Origin: Methylomicrobium sp051061015
Lineage (GTDB): Bacteria > Pseudomonadota > Gammaproteobacteria > Methylococcales > Methylomonadaceae
Assembly: GCA_051061015.1 (NCBI GenBank)
Contig: JBPFEG010000029.1
Span: forward strand, 186,001-250,000
Length of the DNA stretch: 64,000 bases
Direction: 5' to 3'
The notes beneath the pieces are model-generated. The model was not told where the DNA came from. It made no database searches and worked only from the letters and a program-made list of their open reading frames with translations. Below, in pieces: positions 1-8,450 of the stretch. The position numbers were made by a program, and so were the translations under genes. Positions within the stretch are counted from its first letter, which is position 1; each line of letters opens with the position of its first letter.

Positions 1-1073
1 AGTTCATTCAGGCTTACGGCGAATTGTTTTTCAAGGATGCGCTGGGACAAGACGATCTGGGCAATAACCGGCCGTTAAGCCTCAAGGCGGGACGTTTGAA
101 TTTCGAATTTCTGGATCGCCGCCTGATTGCCAGCAACGAGTGGCGCAACACGACCAATACCTTCCAGGGTTTCCAGGTCGCCCTGGGGCAGGACAAAAAC
201 AACTGGAGCATCGACGGGCTGGCGTTGCAGCCTTTGGACCGCCTCAAGTACAACACCGACAAGCCGATTGAGCAGCAATGGTTTTACGGGGCGATCGGGC
301 ATTGGCGCAAATGGAGCAAATGGGTCACCCTGGAGCCTTACTACCTGGGCTTGAGAAAAGAAGACACAGGAAATGCTGGGGATAAGGACAATCGGGACAT
401 CATCGCGCCCGCCTTGCGTGCCTACGGCTTTATTCCGGGCACCGGATTTAACTGGGACATGGACGCGATGTACCAGTTCGGCCGCAGCAACGACAGAAAC
501 ACGGGAAAAGCTCTGCAACAGGATGCTTTTGGCTTTACCTTCGAAGCCGGCTATACCTTCGACCATCCCTGGAAGCCTCGGATCAGCGCCCAGTATGGTT
601 ATGCTAGCGGGGACAAGGATCCGAACGATAACAAAAACAATCGGTTCGAGCGTTTTTTCGGCTTTGCACGGCCTTGGAGCGCGGATGACTATATGGTTAT
701 GGAAAACATCAGCGCGCCTAAACTCAGGCTGGAGTTTCAGCCGCGCAAAGATCTGAGCATTGACACGGGATTCGGCCTGTATTGGCTTGCCAGTGACAAA
801 GACCGTATGAACAACCTGTTCAGTGTTTCAGATGCCAATGATTTCAATCGCGATAGAACCGGTAAAAGCGGTGACTATATCGGTAATTCGTTCGATATCC
901 GCTTGCGCTACGACCCAATTAAGCACGTTAAAACTACGGTCGGCTATTCGCATTTTACGACCGGCGATTTTGTCAGGAACCGAATGGTCGCCTCGAACGG
1001 AGGTGTGCCTGGCATGTTTGAAAAAGACACCGACTTTTTCTACCTGGAACTCACCCTGAATGCGTTCAAATAA
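1..1073 (+). CDS. Alginate-export-type outer membrane porin, 5' truncated
   Basis: The reading frame is open from base 3 and has no start in the window, so about 357 C-terminal residues are present and the N-terminus lies outside. The sequence has short alternating aromatic/charged strands such as WYGAIGHWRKWSKW-like segments and ends in an aromatic beta-strand (FFYLELTLNAFK), as expected of an outer membrane beta-barrel. The pattern (LKAGRLNFEFLDRRLI, then a DKNNWSIDGL strand) fits the alginate export (AlgE-like) domain family. Substrate is unknown; members are found in bacteria that make no alginate. It ends 118 bases before the sulfate-binding protein gene, with an inverted repeat between them. 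Confidence 0.7.
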   Translation, partial: FIQAYGELFFKDALGQDDLGNNRPLSLKAGRLNFEFLDRRLIASNEWRNTTNTFQGFQVALGQDKNNWSIDGLALQPLDRLKYNTDKPIEQQWFYGAIGHWRKWSKWVTLEPYYLGLRKEDTGNAGDKDNRDIIAPALRAYGFIPGTGFNWDMDAMYQFGRSNDRNTGKALQQDAFGFTFEAGYTFDHPWKPRISAQYGYASGDKDPNDNKNNRFERFFGFARPWSADDYMVMENISAPKLRLEFQPRKDLSIDTGFGLYWLASDKDRMNNLFSVSDANDFNRDRTGKSGDYIGNSFDIRLRYDPIKHVKTTVGYSHFTTGDFVRNRMVASNGGVPGMFEKDTDFFYLELTLNAFK

Positions 1074-1086
1074 ATGAATAGATATG

Positions 1087-1107
1087 GTTATCTAAAAATT
1101 AGATAAC
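1087..1107. promoter_or_regulatory. Perfect AT-rich palindrome upstream of sulfate-binding protein gene
   Basis: Two perfect 9-base arms (GTTATCTAA and TTAGATAAC) flank a 3-base loop. A second smaller inverted repeat (CGTTTT/AAAACG) follows at 1123-1140. There is no T-run after the first arm pair, so it is not an obvious terminator. Its place 85 bases before a sulfate-starvation gene and its AT-rich symmetry make a LysR-type (CysB-like) operator possible, but this is inference. Confidence 0.35.
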
Positions 1108-1191
1108 GAATTCAAAATATATCGTTTTTTATTCAAAACGGTAAATCTTAAGATAGCGATAGACATTTTTTCTCTTTTTGCGAGTAAACAG

Positions 1192-2196
1192 ATGAACACC
1201 AAAAACGTACTGAAAATGGGCCTGTTGGCGGTAGCTTTGCTGCTCAGCGGCGGCGCTTTCGCGAACCGCACCCTGCTGAATGTCTCCTACGATCCGACCC
1301 GCGAGTTGTATCAGGATTTTAACCAGGAATTTGTGAAGTATTGGCAGGAAAAGACCGGCGAAACAGTCGACATCAAACAATCGCACGGCGGCGCGGGCAA
1401 ACAAGCCAGAGCCGTGATCGACGGTCTGGAAGCCGATGTGTTGACCCTGGCGATTACCTACGATATCGACAATATTGCCCGAAGAACGAGTCTGTTGCCC
1501 AAAGACTGGCAATCGCGCCTGCCCAACAAGAATATCCCTTATACCTCGACGATCGTGTTCCTTGTACGCAAAGGCAATCCGAAAGGGATCAAGAATTGGG
1601 ATGATCTGATCAAGGAGGGCGTATCGGTCGTCACCCCGAATCCGAAAACCTCGGGCGGTGCACGCTACAACTATCTGGCGGCCTGGGCGTTCGCCGAAAA
1701 GAAATACGGCAGCAAGGACGCGGCGAAGGATTTCGTGAAGAAGCTGTATAAAAACGTGCCGGTGCTCGACTCGGGTGCGAGAGGCGCGACAACCACCTTT
1801 TTGCAACGGGAAATCGGCGATGTGCTGTTAACCTGGGAAAACGAAGCGTATCTGGCGATCAAAGAACTTGGCGAAGGCAAGGTCGACATCGTGGTGCCGC
1901 CGAGCAGCATTCTGGCCGAAACGCCGGTCACGATCGTTGACGAAATTGTCGATAAACACAAGACCCGCGATCTGGCGGAAGCCTACCTCCAATTCCTTTA
2001 CTCGCCGATCGGGCAAAAATTGGCGGCCAAGCATTTTTATCGCCCCAGCGAGCCCAAATATGCCGATCCGGCTGATGTCGCGAGATTCCCGAAACTGGAT
2101 CTGTTCAAGGTGAATGATGTATTCGGCGGTTGGGACAATGTACAGGAAGATCATTTCGACGACAATGCGATATTCGACCAAATTTATGAACAGTAA
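1192..2196 (+). CDS. sbp: Sulfate-binding periplasmic protein of ABC importer
   Basis: A 334-residue periplasmic binding protein for sulfate (or thiosulfate). The N-terminus is a signal peptide (positive MNTKNVLKMG, hydrophobic core, cleavage around GGAFA-N at about residue 25). The mature part opens with LLNVSYDPTRELYQDFN and contains QSHGGAGKQARAVIDGL and DVLTLAITYDID, hallmark segments of the Sbp/CysP family in which backbone amides bind the oxyanion. NPKTSGGARYNYLAAW is also conserved. Length is typical. It is followed by the cysTWA permease genes but is separated from them by a strong terminator, so it may be expressed at a higher level than the permease. Confidence 0.95.
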   Translation: MNTKNVLKMGLLAVALLLSGGAFANRTLLNVSYDPTRELYQDFNQEFVKYWQEKTGETVDIKQSHGGAGKQARAVIDGLEADVLTLAITYDIDNIARRTSLLPKDWQSRLPNKNIPYTSTIVFLVRKGNPKGIKNWDDLIKEGVSVVTPNPKTSGGARYNYLAAWAFAEKKYGSKDAAKDFVKKLYKNVPVLDSGARGATTTFLQREIGDVLLTWENEAYLAIKELGEGKVDIVVPPSSILAETPVTIVDEIVDKHKTRDLAEAYLQFLYSPIGQKLAAKHFYRPSEPKYADPADVARFPKLDLFKVNDVFGGWDNVQEDHFDDNAIFDQIYEQ

Positions 2197-2522
2197 AATC
2201 TGGGTTGCGCCTTGTTTTGAAAACATTTTTTAACTCGGTCAGTACGTATGCCCGGGCTAAGTGAGTCGGATAATTTTGGAAAATAAGGTTTCCGACGGTT
2301 TAAAGGACCTCCTCAGCGATCGGTGCGGAGCCACTGATCAGGTCAACCCACGGCCAGATGCCTCTTGTGGTTTGCGTTGAATGATCCAGGATTGGCGCAT
2401 TCAACGTTTTTTTTATCGTAGGTCACGCATTTATGCCCTTCAGGGTATCGCGTCTCCTGCGACTCGCAACGGTTTCCGTAGAATACCAAATTTATGCTCA
2501 CCACCACCAAAGCGTAAAACTC
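2197..2522. other. Gene-free spacer between sbp and cysT
   Basis: No credible coding region. It contains the terminator at 2375-2414. Before that, at about 2307-2345, a G+C-rich run with GACCT and AGGTC ends could fold, but I cannot assign it to a known RNA family. After the terminator about 110 bases remain for a cysT promoter or leader. Confidence 0.5.
2375..2414 (+). terminator. Rho-independent terminator between sbp and cysT
   Basis: A 9-base stem (CGTTGAATG with CATTCAACG) and a 14-base loop are followed directly by eight T residues at 2407-2414. This is a canonical intrinsic terminator 180 bases past the sbp stop codon. It either ends the sbp transcript or attenuates read-through into the permease genes. 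Confidence 0.8.
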
Positions 2523-3350
2523 ATGAGACAAAGTCATATCATGCCGGGTTTTCGTCCGGCTCTCGGCTTTACCCTGTTCTACTTGGGGCTTATTGTGCTG
2601 ATACCGCTCAGTACGTTGATAGTCAAAAGCCTTTTCCTCAGCTGGGATGAATATCTGGCTATCATCACCAACAAGCGGGTGCTGGCCTCTTTCCGGGTCA
2701 GTTTCGCGACTTCGTTAATCGCCGCCGCTGTGGCGAGCTTTTTCGGCTTCATCATCGCCTGGACATTCGTCCGTTATCCATTTGCCGGCAAGCGCATCCT
2801 CGATGCGCTGATCGATCTGCCGTTCGCGTTGCCGACCGCAGTGGCCGGTATCGTGTTGGCGACAATCTACCAGCCCGGCGGATTTCTCGGCAAATGGATT
2901 CTGGATGTGTTCGGGATCAAGGCCGCTTACAGTCCGACCGGTATCGTGATCGCTCTGATTTTCATAGCGCTGCCGTTCGTGGTCCGGACCGTGCAGCCGG
3001 TATTGCAGGAATTCGATACGACAATGGAAGAGGCGGCCTCGACGCTCGGCGCGACTCGTCTGCAGGTATTTTTAAAGATCATCTTTCCGAATGTGTTTCC
3101 GGCCTTGCTGACCGGGTTTGCGCTGGCGTTCGCGCGCGGTATCGGCGAATACGGGTCAGTGATCTTTATCGCCGGCAATCTGCCCTATGTCTCCGAAATC
3201 GTGCCGCTGATGATCATTACCAAGCTGGAGCAGTACGAATACGCCGGCGCGACCGCAATTGCGCTGACCTTGCTGGTGATTTCGTTTTTGCTGCTGTTTG
3301 TGATCAATTTGCTGCAATACTGGGTGCGGAAGCGCTCGGGTCAACTCTAG
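2523..3350 (+). CDS. cysT: Sulfate ABC transporter permease CysT (CysU)
   Basis: Inner-membrane permease subunit of the sulfate/thiosulfate importer. The frame is open from 2433, but the ATG at 2523 (MRQSHIMPGFRP) gives 275 residues, the usual CysT length, and starts just before the first membrane segment (LGFTLFYLGLIVLIPLSTLIV). A further ATG at 2541 is possible. Six hydrophobic segments are seen, with the ABC-permease EAA loop near EEAASTLGATRLQVFLKIIFP, which contacts the ATPase. It pairs with CysW, which starts 12 bases downstream. Confidence 0.93.
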   Translation: MRQSHIMPGFRPALGFTLFYLGLIVLIPLSTLIVKSLFLSWDEYLAIITNKRVLASFRVSFATSLIAAAVASFFGFIIAWTFVRYPFAGKRILDALIDLPFALPTAVAGIVLATIYQPGGFLGKWILDVFGIKAAYSPTGIVIALIFIALPFVVRTVQPVLQEFDTTMEEAASTLGATRLQVFLKIIFPNVFPALLTGFALAFARGIGEYGSVIFIAGNLPYVSEIVPLMIITKLEQYEYAGATAIALTLLVISFLLLFVINLLQYWVRKRSGQL

Positions 3351-3362
3351 GAGAACAATCTG

Positions 3363-4220
3363 ATGAATGCGATAACCTATTCTGAACCGGTCGAACAGGC
3401 GGCGCACCGCCAGTCTACGATCAGCGATACGCCCTGGGTTCAATGGAGTTTGATCACGGTGACCGTGGGTTTCATTTTTCTGTTTTTATGCCTGCCGTTG
3501 GCGGTCGTCCTTATCGAAGCCTTCGCGAACGGCTGGCAGGCCTATTGGTCCGAACTGACGCAACCGGATGCGCAAGCAGCGATCGAGCTGACGCTGCTCA
3601 CCGCATTGATAACGGTGCCGTTGAATACCGTATTCGGCGTGGCCGCCGCCTGGGCGATCACCCGCTTTGAATTTCCGGGCAAGAGCCTGTTGACGACATT
3701 GATCGATTTGCCGTTTTCGGTATCGCCGGTCATTTCCGGGCTGATCTTCGTGCTGTTGTTCGGCGCGCAGGGCTGGTTCGGCGAATGGTTGGGCGAGCAT
3801 GACGTCAAGATTATTTTTGCGGTGCCCGGCATCATTTTGGCAACGATCTTCATTACTTTTCCGTTCGTCGCGCGCGAGCTGATCCCGCTGATGCAGGAAA
3901 TGGGCAGCGAGGAGGAGGAAGCGGCATTGTCTTTAGGCGCCAGCGGCTGGAAGACCTTTTTTCTGATCACGCTGCCGAATATCAAATGGGGACTTCTCTA
4001 CGGCGTATTGCTCTGTAATGCGCGGGCAATGGGCGAGTTCGGCGCGGTTTCGGTCGTTTCCGGCCATATTCGGGGCATGACCAATACGCTGCCGCTGCAC
4101 GTCGAAGTCAGCTATAACGAATACAACTTCGTCGGCGCGTTCGCGAGCGCTTCGATCCTGGCCGGCCTCGCGATCGTGACGCTGATCTTGAAGAGCCTTT
4201 TGGAATGGAAGAAGCGCTGA
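3363..4220 (+). CDS. cysW: Sulfate ABC transporter permease CysW
   Basis: Second permease subunit (285 residues) of the sulfate importer. A good ribosome site (AGGAGA at about 3349) overlaps the end of cysT, which supports translational coupling. The hydrophobic segments match the CysW topology, and an EAA-type loop is seen at EEEEAALSLGASGWKTFFLI. The C-terminal stretch MGEFGAVSVVSGHIRG is highly characteristic of CysW. With CysT it forms the membrane channel fed by the Sbp-type protein and driven by CysA. Confidence 0.95.
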   Translation: MNAITYSEPVEQAAHRQSTISDTPWVQWSLITVTVGFIFLFLCLPLAVVLIEAFANGWQAYWSELTQPDAQAAIELTLLTALITVPLNTVFGVAAAWAITRFEFPGKSLLTTLIDLPFSVSPVISGLIFVLLFGAQGWFGEWLGEHDVKIIFAVPGIILATIFITFPFVARELIPLMQEMGSEEEEAALSLGASGWKTFFLITLPNIKWGLLYGVLLCNARAMGEFGAVSVVSGHIRGMTNTLPLHVEVSYNEYNFVGAFASASILAGLAIVTLILKSLLEWKKR

Positions 4221-4263
4221 GATTGGATCTCGATTTTCTGAACCTTGCACCTGAATCCGTATT

Positions 4264-5313
4264 ATGAGCATTCTACTTTCAAACATCAGTAAAAACTTCG
4301 GCGATTTTTCCGCGCTCGACCATATCAATCTGGAGATACCGGAAGGCGAACTGGTCGCCTTACTGGGGCCGTCCGGCTGCGGCAAGACCACGCTGCTGCG
4401 CATCATCGCCGGGCTGGAGCAGCCGGACTCCGGACGCGTATTGCTGAGTGGCGAAGACAAGACCGAACACCATGCCAGTCATCGCGGCATCGGTTTCGTC
4501 TTTCAGCATTACGCGTTGTTTCGGCACATGACCGTGTTCGACAATATTGCTTTTGGCCTTCGCGTCAAGCCGCGCAAGGAGCGCCCCGGCGAAGCGATCA
4601 TCCGCAGGAAAGTGCACGAATTATTGCAATTGGTGCAACTGGATTGGCTGCACGACCGCTATCCCGATCAGCTTTCCGGCGGCCAGCGCCAGCGGATCGC
4701 GCTGGCGCGCGCGTTGGCGGTTGAGCCGTCGGTGCTGCTGCTCGACGAACCGTTCGGCGCGCTCGATGCGAGCGTACGCAAGGATTTACGGCAATGGCTC
4801 AGAAATCTGCATCATGAGCTGAACGTGACCAGTATTTTCGTGACGCACGATCAGGAAGAAGCGATGGAAGTCGCCAGCCAGGTCGTCGTGCTGAACCATG
4901 GCCGCATCGAGCAGCAAGGCGCGCCGAGCGAGATCTACGATCACCCGGCCAATGCGTTCGTATCGAAATTCATCGGCCAGACCAATGTATTTCATCTCGA
5001 AAATGAGGATAAAATCTGGCTGCAAAAAGCCGGGATTATTCTGGATGAGCCTGAGGCGCTGACCGCGCATGTGCGTCCGCACGACATCGACATCGAAAAA
5101 AATGCCGACGCGTTCGCCTCGCCCTTCACCTTGAAAGACTGGCAGCATCTGGGGTCGGCGATACGGGTCGAGTTGGCAAGAGAGGTCGCGGAGCAGGGCA
5201 GGCAGGCTACAATCGTATATGCACAGTTGCCTAATGAACGATTTAAAGCGCTGCGGCTCGCGAAGGGCGATCGGGTGTCGCTCAGGATCAGGCAGGCGCA
5301 CTGGTTCAATTGA
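4264..5313 (+). CDS. cysA: Sulfate ABC transporter ATP-binding protein CysA
   Basis: ATPase subunit (349 residues) of the sulfate importer. Walker A GPSGCGKTT lies at residues 35-43, the signature LSGGQRQR near 137, Walker B VLLLDEPFGALD follows, then the switch histidine in FVTHDQEEA. The C-terminal third (from about 235) is the TOBE-like regulatory domain with the AHVRPHDIDI motif typical of CysA. It lies 43 bases after cysW. With sbp, cysT and cysW it forms a complete sulfate uptake system. Confidence 0.95.
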   Translation: MSILLSNISKNFGDFSALDHINLEIPEGELVALLGPSGCGKTTLLRIIAGLEQPDSGRVLLSGEDKTEHHASHRGIGFVFQHYALFRHMTVFDNIAFGLRVKPRKERPGEAIIRRKVHELLQLVQLDWLHDRYPDQLSGGQRQRIALARALAVEPSVLLLDEPFGALDASVRKDLRQWLRNLHHELNVTSIFVTHDQEEAMEVASQVVVLNHGRIEQQGAPSEIYDHPANAFVSKFIGQTNVFHLENEDKIWLQKAGIILDEPEALTAHVRPHDIDIEKNADAFASPFTLKDWQHLGSAIRVELAREVAEQGRQATIVYAQLPNERFKALRLAKGDRVSLRIRQAHWFN

Positions 5314-5398
5314 AACCGATCTTGATCTGATTGAATTGCAGTTTTGTAAGGTGGCGGCGCTTTTTCGCCCACCCTTCTAATGGCGTTTTAAGGAAAGC

Positions 5399-6307
5399 AT
5401 GAACCTAAACCAACTCGAGCTCCTCCGGGTTTTGCAGGAAACCAATTTCAACCTGTCGAAAGCGGCGGAGAAAATGTTTGTCGTGCAGTCGGCAGTCAGT
5501 CGCCAGTTGCAATTGCTGGAAAGCGAACTCGGCACGCCGGTGTTCGAGCGGCAAGGGAAAAAATTGATCGGCTTGACACCGCTGGGCGAGCGGATTATGG
5601 AAGAAGTAACGCTGATCAATGTTTCCAAGCGCAACATCCAGACGATTGCGGAAGATTTTTTGAACAATCGCAACGGCGAGTTGCATATCGCGACCACGCA
5701 CACCCAGGCCAAGTATTTTCTGCCGGAACCGATCCGCAAATTCCGCGAGAAATATCCGAACATCAAAATCTACATTGTGCAGTCTTCACCGACCAATCTG
5801 ATCGACCTCTTGCATCATCATCAGGCCGACATCGCGATCTGCACCGAAAAGCTGGATGAAAATGACGACAAGTTGATCATTAATCCGTGCTACGCATGGC
5901 ATCATGTCGCGGTCGTACCCAAAAACCATCCTTTAGCTGAAGGCGAGATTACCCTGGAGCGGCTGGCCGAATTTCCGATTCTAACTTACAGTAAAGGCTA
6001 TACGGGGCGTTCGAATATCGAAAAAGCCTTGACTGACAGCCACGTCGGCCTGGATATCACGCTCGAAGCCGCTGATTCCGATATCATTAAAACCTATGTT
6101 CGGATCGGCCTCGGGGTCGGGATTATTGCGGCAACTGCGTTCGAGCCTCAGCTCGATGAAGACCTGATCGCACGCGATCTCGGGCATTTGATTTCGCCGT
6201 CGGTGACCCGGTTCGCTTATTTGAAGCAACTGTATGTGCCGTCATTCTGTCGTTTTTTTATCGACGAATTATTAGTAACGGCGAGCCGGAAACAGTCCGC
6301 TGTCTAA
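5399..6307 (+). CDS. cysB: CysB-like LysR-family regulator of sulfur assimilation
   Basis: A 302-residue LysR-type activator. The N-terminal winged helix-turn-helix (residues 1-60) includes NLSKAAEKMFVVQSAVSRQL. The co-inducer domain starts with IATTHTQAKYFLPEPI, which matches the TTHTQARY segment that binds sulfate or N-acetylserine in CysB/Cbl. The C-terminal YVRIGLGVGIIA segment is also CysB-like. AAGGAAAGC precedes the ATG. N-acetylserine derives from O-acetylserine, the product of EpsC encoded just downstream, so regulator, importer and inducer source are clustered. Cbl, the close CysB paralogue, is the main alternative. Confidence 0.88.
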   Translation: MNLNQLELLRVLQETNFNLSKAAEKMFVVQSAVSRQLQLLESELGTPVFERQGKKLIGLTPLGERIMEEVTLINVSKRNIQTIAEDFLNNRNGELHIATTHTQAKYFLPEPIRKFREKYPNIKIYIVQSSPTNLIDLLHHHQADIAICTEKLDENDDKLIINPCYAWHHVAVVPKNHPLAEGEITLERLAEFPILTYSKGYTGRSNIEKALTDSHVGLDITLEAADSDIIKTYVRIGLGVGIIAATAFEPQLDEDLIARDLGHLISPSVTRFAYLKQLYVPSFCRFFIDELLVTASRKQSAV

Positions 6308-6330
6308 GGGATTTGGAAGCGGGCGCTTGC

Positions 6331-6360
6331 TTGACAGTATTGCGCGGGTTGCTGTAAGGT
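6331..6360 (+). promoter_or_regulatory. Putative sigma70-type promoter of short RNA or epsC leader
   Basis: A perfect -35 hexamer TTGACA lies at 6331-6336. A weak -10 (TAAGGT, 6355-6360) follows at 18-base spacing. Start of transcription would be near 6367, only about 33 bases before a strong terminator stem. The -35 is clear; the -10 is poor, so an activator may be needed. Confidence 0.4.
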
Positions 6361-6366
6361 ACCTTT

Positions 6367-6436
6367 CACATTCTGATTTTAGCTGACCGGACAACCGGAA
6401 GCCAGTAGCCCCCAAAAGGGGCGCTGGCTTTTTTTT
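6367..6436 (+). ncRNA. Candidate small RNA or attenuated leader upstream of epsC
   Basis: The predicted transcript of about 70 bases contains a compact tetraloop hairpin (CCGG-ACAA-CCGG, 6387-6398) stacked next to the intrinsic terminator at 6400-6436. A promoter-like TTGACA precedes it. This could be an independent sRNA, a terminator-type attenuator or riboswitch controlling epsC, or simply the end of the cysB transcript with a chance promoter. I do not recognise a known riboswitch consensus. Confidence 0.4.
6400..6436 (+). terminator. Strong rho-independent terminator between cysB and epsC
   Basis: The stem AGCCAG/CTGGCT continues after a small bulge into GCCCC/GGGGC with a CAAAA loop. Eight T residues (6429-6436) follow. 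It lies 93 bases past the cysB stop and 90 bases before epsC. Confidence 0.88.
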
Positions 6437-6525
6437 GGCTCAAAATTTTGTGATTGGTTATTCGCCGAGGTCGCGGAGGTTTTCGAAACTTATCGGCATG
6501 ATTTTGTTACAACCAATCGAGATAC

Positions 6526-7470
6526 ATGAGAGAAGTCAACGTGAATGGGAACCGGCTGGAAATCGAAAGCCTTGTCTCGGAGCTTCGAGCACTGCGTTTA
6601 CGCTCGCTCGAAAGCCGGGCCCGCCTGAACAAGCCGCCGAAGCTGCCGTCGCGCAAAGTGCTGATTACGATCATCGACGGGCTCAGCGCCGCGATGTTCC
6701 CAAATCGTCTCGGCCTGCCCGATCTGACCGACGAAGGCATCGACAGCTATGTCGGCCATACCTTGGACGTGACGCTCAGGGAACTGCAGAAACAGATTCG
6801 CCGTGAATTGTGTTTTCTAGCCTCCGATGATGCCGATGCCGAGGCGATTCTGCTGCAGGCGGCAGCGATTACCCGCACTTTCGCGGGGAGGATCCCGGCG
6901 CTGCGGCGGCTGATCGACAGTGATATTCAGGCTGCCTACGAGGGCGATCCGGCCGCCGGAAGCATCGATGAGGTGCTGGTCTGTTATCCGGGCGTCACGG
7001 CGATCATCCATCAGCGTATCGCGCATGTGCTGTACGGGCTCGGCGTCCGTCTGACTGCGCGCATGATCACTGAAATCGCGCATTCCGCGACCGGCATCGA
7101 TATTCATCCGGGCGCCCAAATCGGCGAGAGCTTTTTCATCGATCACGGCACCGGCGTCGTGATCGGCGAAACGGCGGTGATCGGCCGTCATGTGCGTTTG
7201 TATCAGGCGGTCACGCTCGGCGCGAAACGCTTTGTAAAAGACGCAGACGGCCTCTTGGCGAAAGGCTATCCCCGCCATCCGATCGTCGAGGACGACGTCG
7301 TGATTTATGCCGGCGCGACGATCCTGGGCCGCGTCACAATCGGCCGAGGTTCGACGATCGGCGGCAACGTCTGGCTGACCGAGAGCGTCGCGCCCGGCAG
7401 CATCGTAACGCAATCACGCGCGCACTGTGAAATCATCCCTAAAAAAGAGGCCCAGGTTTACGGCGAGTAA
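6526..7470 (+). CDS. epsC: Serine O-acetyltransferase, EpsC type
   Basis: Transfers acetyl from acetyl-CoA to L-serine, giving O-acetylserine, the carbon acceptor for sulfide in cysteine synthesis. It has 314 residues, as in the EpsC branch, with an N-terminal helical region of about 190 residues and a C-terminal left-handed beta-helix (IHPGAQIGESFFIDHGTG, VVIGETAVIG, VTIGRGSTIGGN). The ATG at 6526 has a weak ribosome site; a GTG at 6541 preceded by GAGAGAAG is an alternative start. The gene sits 44 bases before the encapsulin shell gene, a linkage known for sulfur encapsulins, and could be regulated through the leader RNA at 6367-6436. Confidence 0.92.
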   Translation: MREVNVNGNRLEIESLVSELRALRLRSLESRARLNKPPKLPSRKVLITIIDGLSAAMFPNRLGLPDLTDEGIDSYVGHTLDVTLRELQKQIRRELCFLASDDADAEAILLQAAAITRTFAGRIPALRRLIDSDIQAAYEGDPAAGSIDEVLVCYPGVTAIIHQRIAHVLYGLGVRLTARMITEIAHSATGIDIHPGAQIGESFFIDHGTGVVIGETAVIGRHVRLYQAVTLGAKRFVKDADGLLAKGYPRHPIVEDDVVIYAGATILGRVTIGRGSTIGGNVWLTESVAPGSIVTQSRAHCEIIPKKEAQVYGE

Positions 7471-7514
7471 CAGTAAACCCCTGTTCATATACAAAACCAA
7501 AGAGGAAAACTTCC

Positions 7515-8450
7515 ATGACAGATATCCATGACGCCCACACCGCATTAGGAGACGTCGCCGCCCGCACGCTCTCGAATGCAACCAAAACTGTCCCGATGAT
7601 GGGAACCATTACGCCGCGCTGGCTGGTGCACCTGTTGCAATGGGTGCCGGTCGAAGCGGGTATTTATCGGGTCAACAAGGTCAAGAACGAAGCCAATCTG
7701 GCGGTGGACTGTTCCAGTCTCGATGAAAAAATATTGCCGCAAACCTTTGTCGATTACGAAGAGTGGGGCCGGGAATACCGCCTGAATGCGGTCAATACTG
7801 TGCTCGACGTGCACACCCGCATTGCCGATTTGTACAGCAGTCCGCACAACCAGATTCGCGAGCAATTGCGCCTGACCATCGAAACGGTCAAAGAGCGGCA
7901 GGAAAGCGAGTTGATCAACAATGCCGAATACGGTTTATTAAACAATGTCGCCGACTCAATGAAAGTAAAGACCCGTCACGGCTCGCCGACGCCAGATGAT
8001 CTGGACGATCTGATCGCGAAAGTCTGGAAAGAGCCGGCGTTTTTCCTCGCGCACCCGCGCGCGATAGCGGCCTTCGGCCGTGAAGCGACCCGCCGCGGCA
8101 CCCCGCCGCCGACCATTTCGCTGTTCGGCTCGCAGTTCTTGACCTGGCGCGGCCTGCCGTTGATCCCGACCGACAAGTTGAAAATCACTAAAGGCGGCAA
8201 AACCAATATCCTGCTGCTGCGTACCGGTGAAAGCCGCCAGGGCGTCGTCGGTCTATACCAGCCGAATCTGACCGATGAACTGAGCATGGGCCTGTCGGTG
8301 CGTTTCATGGGCATCAACCACAAGGCGATCGCTTCCTACCTGGTGTCATTGTACTGCTCGCTGGCGGTGTTGACCGATGACGCGCTCGGTGTGCTCGAAA
8401 ACGTCGAAGTGGACAACTATTATGACTACGCCTATGACTACAAGAAGTGA
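7515..8450 (+). CDS. srpI: Family 2A encapsulin shell protein (SrpI-like)
   Basis: A 311-residue HK97-fold protein that self-assembles into a nanocompartment. Recognisable SrpI-family segments are TLSNATKTVPMMGTITPRWL near the N-terminus, LQWVPVEAGIYRVNKV, the E-loop region and the C-terminal part (VRFMGINHKAIASYLVSLY). No cyclic-nucleotide-binding insertion is present, which places it in family 2A rather than 2B. A good ribosome site (GAGGAAAA) precedes the ATG. Its C-terminus ends in a tyrosine-rich NYYDYAYDYKK tail whose codons overlap the start of the cargo gene. Proteins of this family were first annotated as sulfate-starvation-induced. It is expected to package the cysteine desulfurase encoded next. 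Confidence 0.93.
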   Translation: MTDIHDAHTALGDVAARTLSNATKTVPMMGTITPRWLVHLLQWVPVEAGIYRVNKVKNEANLAVDCSSLDEKILPQTFVDYEEWGREYRLNAVNTVLDVHTRIADLYSSPHNQIREQLRLTIETVKERQESELINNAEYGLLNNVADSMKVKTRHGSPTPDDLDDLIAKVWKEPAFFLAHPRAIAAFGREATRRGTPPPTISLFGSQFLTWRGLPLIPTDKLKITKGGKTNILLLRTGESRQGVVGLYQPNLTDELSMGLSVRFMGINHKAIASYLVSLYCSLAVLTDDALGVLENVEVDNYYDYAYDYKK

